Positions 62,490 to 64,000 of a stretch of DNA of 64,000 nt are shown here, in pieces (positions within the stretch are counted from its first letter, which is position 1; each line of letters begins with the position of its first letter). This DNA comes from Betaproteobacteria bacterium UBA2592 (GTDB taxonomy: Bacteria > Pseudomonadota > Gammaproteobacteria > Burkholderiales > Rhodocyclaceae). The stretch spans positions 14,259 to 78,258 of the forward strand of contig DDKS01000005.1 of the NCBI GenBank assembly GCA_002340095.1, written 5' to 3'. Under the pieces are notes generated by a model. That model was not told the DNA's origin. It was given only the letters and a program-made list of their open reading frames with translations, and did not search any database. Both the position numbers and the translations under genes were made by a program.

Positions 62490-62909
62490 TCAGGCTGCCT
62501 TCATCTTGTACCAGGCGGCGTAGGCCCAGCAGGCGGCACAGAAGCCGGTGGACAGGTCGATGAAGGCGAAGATCAGGATGGCGGTGGCCGGGATCATGCC
62601 GACCCCGGAATCCATAAGCCAGGTCACACCCATGGCCAGGCCGGCGATGGCGGCGATCTTGTCGGCGAACATCTTGGAGCCGGCATTGACCTTCTTGGTC
62701 CAGTTCATTTTCCGGGTGATGCTTTCGAACAGCTTGTAGGACAGGCACTTGTGGGGGGATACAAAGCCCCGGATGAAGCCGCCGAAGGCCAGTAGGAAAG
62801 CCACCCACTTGTAGGGGGTGAACAGGTAGATGGCGGCAATGGCAAAGCTCATGGTGGCCTGGAAGCGATAGGCGTTGGAGCAGACGGGAGCGATGTCGAA
62901 GCGCAGCAT
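62490..62909 (-). CDS. DUF4395-like small membrane protein
   Basis: A 139-residue protein with about four hydrophobic helices. The layout (ATMSFAIAAIYLFTPYKWVA, FGGFIRGFVSPHKCLSYKLF, then a final helix ending STGFCAACWAYAAWYKMKAA) fits DUF4395, whose C-terminal FCxxCWxY motif is conserved. The paired cysteines may be redox active or bind metal; the function is unknown. AGGAGA lies 7 bases upstream of the chosen ATG. It has a consensus-type promoter and its own terminator, so it is monocistronic. Codon use looks less extreme than its neighbours (several AAC/TAC/ATC with AT-rich flanks). Confidence 0.7.
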   Translation of the reverse strand: MLRFDIAPVCSNAYRFQATMSFAIAAIYLFTPYKWVAFLLAFGGFIRGFVSPHKCLSYKLFESITRKMNWTKKVNAGSKMFADKIAAIAGLAMGVTWLMDSGVGMIPATAILIFAFIDLSTGFCAACWAYAAWYKMKAA

Positions 62910-62944
62910 GTTGGTCTCCTGAATCAGCAGATTGGAATGCATGA

Positions 62945-62972
62945 ATATTAGCATTTTATTATTTTGTGTCAA
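62945..62972 (-). promoter_or_regulatory. Sigma-70 promoter of the DUF4395 gene
   Basis: A perfect TTGACA -35 with a TAATAT -10 at 16 bases spacing, in a conspicuously AT-rich stretch. It is the best-matching promoter in the window. Confidence 0.7.
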
Positions 62973-63003
62973 GCGCTGATCCGGATGGCCCGGGCGGGGC
63001 GCC

Positions 63004-63783
63004 TCACTCACCCCGGAACAGGGGTTTGCGCTTCTCCTTGAAGGCGCGGATGCCTTCGCGGTAGTCGTCACTGTTGTAGACCACCCGTCGCAACCCCTGC
63101 ATGCGCTCGAAATCGGCGGGGGAGAGGCTGTGGGCGCCATTGAGGATGCGCATTTGTTCCTTCATGACGGCGATGGACAAGGGGGAGTTGTGGCTGATGT
63201 CCTGGGCCAGGGCGTGCACGAAGCTCTCGATTTCTTCCCGTGGCAGCACATGGTTGACGATGCCCAGGCGTTCGAGGCGGGTGGCGGCGATGGGGCGGCC
63301 GGTAAACAGCATCTCCTTGGCGATCTGGGGGGTGGCCGCATTCATGAAGGTGAGCAGGCCCGAGGCGTTGTAGGGGACTCCCAGCTTGGCCGGTGTGGCG
63401 GCAAAGGTGGCCTCCGGGGTGGCCACGATCAGGTCGCAGGCGAACACCAGTTCGCAGGCGCCGCCCCAGACGCTGCCTTCAATCAGGGCGATGACGGGAG
63501 TGGGAAAGCACTCGATTTCCCGGATGATCTGGCGCAGGGGGTCCTTCCAGCCCAGGGGGTCGTGGCCTCCCAGGGGCAGCTCATGCACATTGTGGCCGGC
63601 GGACCAGACCCTGGCCCCCGGGTAGGCGCGCAGGATCAGTACCCGTACCCCATCCTTTTCCAGTTCGCCCAGGGCCTGGCTCATTTCGCTGATCAGGGCT
63701 TCGGAGAGGGTGTTGTGCTTGATGCTGTAATTGAGGGTCAGGGTGCCGATGCTGTCGGCCACGTGGGTTTCGATGAGGGCCAT
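63004..63783 (-). CDS. scpB: Methylmalonyl-CoA decarboxylase, crotonase family
   Basis: A 259-residue crotonase-fold protein closely resembling E. coli ScpB, which decarboxylates methylmalonyl-CoA to propionyl-CoA. Diagnostic runs are WSAGHNVHELPLGGHDPLGW, DPLRQIIREIECFPTPVIAL, the oxyanion-hole VEGSVWGGA-like IEGSVWGGACELVFACDLIV, KLGVPYNASG, and the C-terminal MQGLRRVVYNSDDYREGIRA. The HELPxGG plus SVWGGA pair sets it apart from ordinary enoyl-CoA hydratases. The start at MALIETHVADSIG fits the family. No other propionate-cycle gene lies here. Confidence 0.88.
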   Translation of the reverse strand: MALIETHVADSIGTLTLNYSIKHNTLSEALISEMSQALGELEKDGVRVLILRAYPGARVWSAGHNVHELPLGGHDPLGWKDPLRQIIREIECFPTPVIALIEGSVWGGACELVFACDLIVATPEATFAATPAKLGVPYNASGLLTFMNAATPQIAKEMLFTGRPIAATRLERLGIVNHVLPREEIESFVHALAQDISHNSPLSIAVMKEQMRILNGAHSLSPADFERMQGLRRVVYNSDDYREGIRAFKEKRKPLFRGE

Positions 63784-63838
63784 GGTCTGCGGGCTTCGAA
63801 AAGGAACGGGTGGGTGGTAATTAGGCAGGGACTTCATT

Positions 63839-64000
63839 AAACCTAAAAACCTCACCACAGAGACACAAAGACACAGAGAGCTTCAAAAAAACAGTGGCTT
63901 GCATTTTCTTCCACGCACACCCAGAAAGTGACCAGGCCCTCCAGGACAAGTCTTTGTTTTTCCTCGGCGTCTCTGTGCCTCTGTGGTTTAACTGAGGTTT
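63839..64000. repeat. Inverted-repeat element reaching the window edge (CACAGAGACA type)
   Basis: Arms 63854-63878 and 63963-63987 are inverted copies of ACCACAGAGACACAAAGACA plus CAGAG, matching at 21 of 25 positions; an outer AAACCT is also mirrored (63839-63844 with 63995-64000). The roughly 85-base centre has no ORF and is less GC-rich than the genome. It looks like a non-coding repeat or MITE-like unit and may extend beyond the window. Confidence 0.65.

Noticed and set aside
63004..63783. Generic enoyl-CoA hydratase
   Set aside because: HELPxGG, DPLRQI and SVWGGA runs match methylmalonyl-CoA decarboxylase (ScpB) better than FadB/PaaF-type hydratases.

Overview
This window reads as a housekeeping-rich segment of a betaproteobacterial chromosome, most likely from the Rhodocyclales (an Azospira/Dechloromonas-like organism). 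That placement is inferred from high GC, from gene families, and from the order ndk-rlmN-pilF-rodZ-ispG-hisS-yfgM-bamB-der-hfq-hflX-hflK-hflC-DUF2065-hisZ-purA, a block known from this class. I saw no tRNA, rRNA, CRISPR array, transposase or prophage. No gene-free stretch exceeds about 300 bases.

Layout. (1) Bases 1-8045: the end of an nhaR-like regulator gene, a Bax-inhibitor-1 membrane protein, a TrkH potassium channel facing a KdpE/short-KdpD two-component pair, an MFS transporter with a translationally coupled 43-residue membrane peptide, an HDOD protein and a glyoxalase-II-like hydrolase. (2) 8122-10378: accA overlapping tilS. (3) 10362-16177: a DctS/DctR-type two-component system divergent from a dctPQM TRAP transporter, with a strong terminator between dctP and dctQ. 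(4) 16286-31727: the conserved run from ndk to purA, mostly one overlapping transcript, with terminators after ndk, hfq and purA. (5) 31859-35572: a small Cys-rich protein, pilS, pilR and ampD. (6) 35549-42437: an aminotransferase, GTP-type PEP carboxykinase (pckG), NADP malic enzyme (maeB) and a PbpG-type endopeptidase. PckG and MaeB supply PEP and pyruvate when C4-dicarboxylates taken up by the TRAP system are the carbon source. (7) 42536-47500: an IclR regulator, a half-length aldehyde dehydrogenase, a pit/DUF47 phosphate uptake pair, a flavodoxin-like protein and a double-receiver protein. (8) 47509-52543: a tightly overlapping five-gene minus-strand operon (ArnT-like GT39, sialidase-like propeller, membrane protein, ArnC-like GT2, DUF2726), probably for envelope glycan modification. 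It is the least conventional locus here. (9) 52805-64000: dnaE, a receiver-diguanylate cyclase, acylphosphatase, a SulP transporter preceded by a small membrane gene with a possible frameshift, metG, a DUF4395 membrane protein, methylmalonyl-CoA decarboxylase (scpB), and an inverted repeat that runs to the window edge.

Recurring themes are translational coupling by 4-base ATGA/GTGA overlaps within operons, and convergent genes whose 3' ends touch or overlap without a terminator. No defence island or clearly new system stands out. The best leads are the GT39-sialidase operon, the short KdpD beside TrkH, the two proteins with degenerate receivers, the lone NAD-binding half of an aldehyde dehydrogenase, and the terminal inverted repeat.
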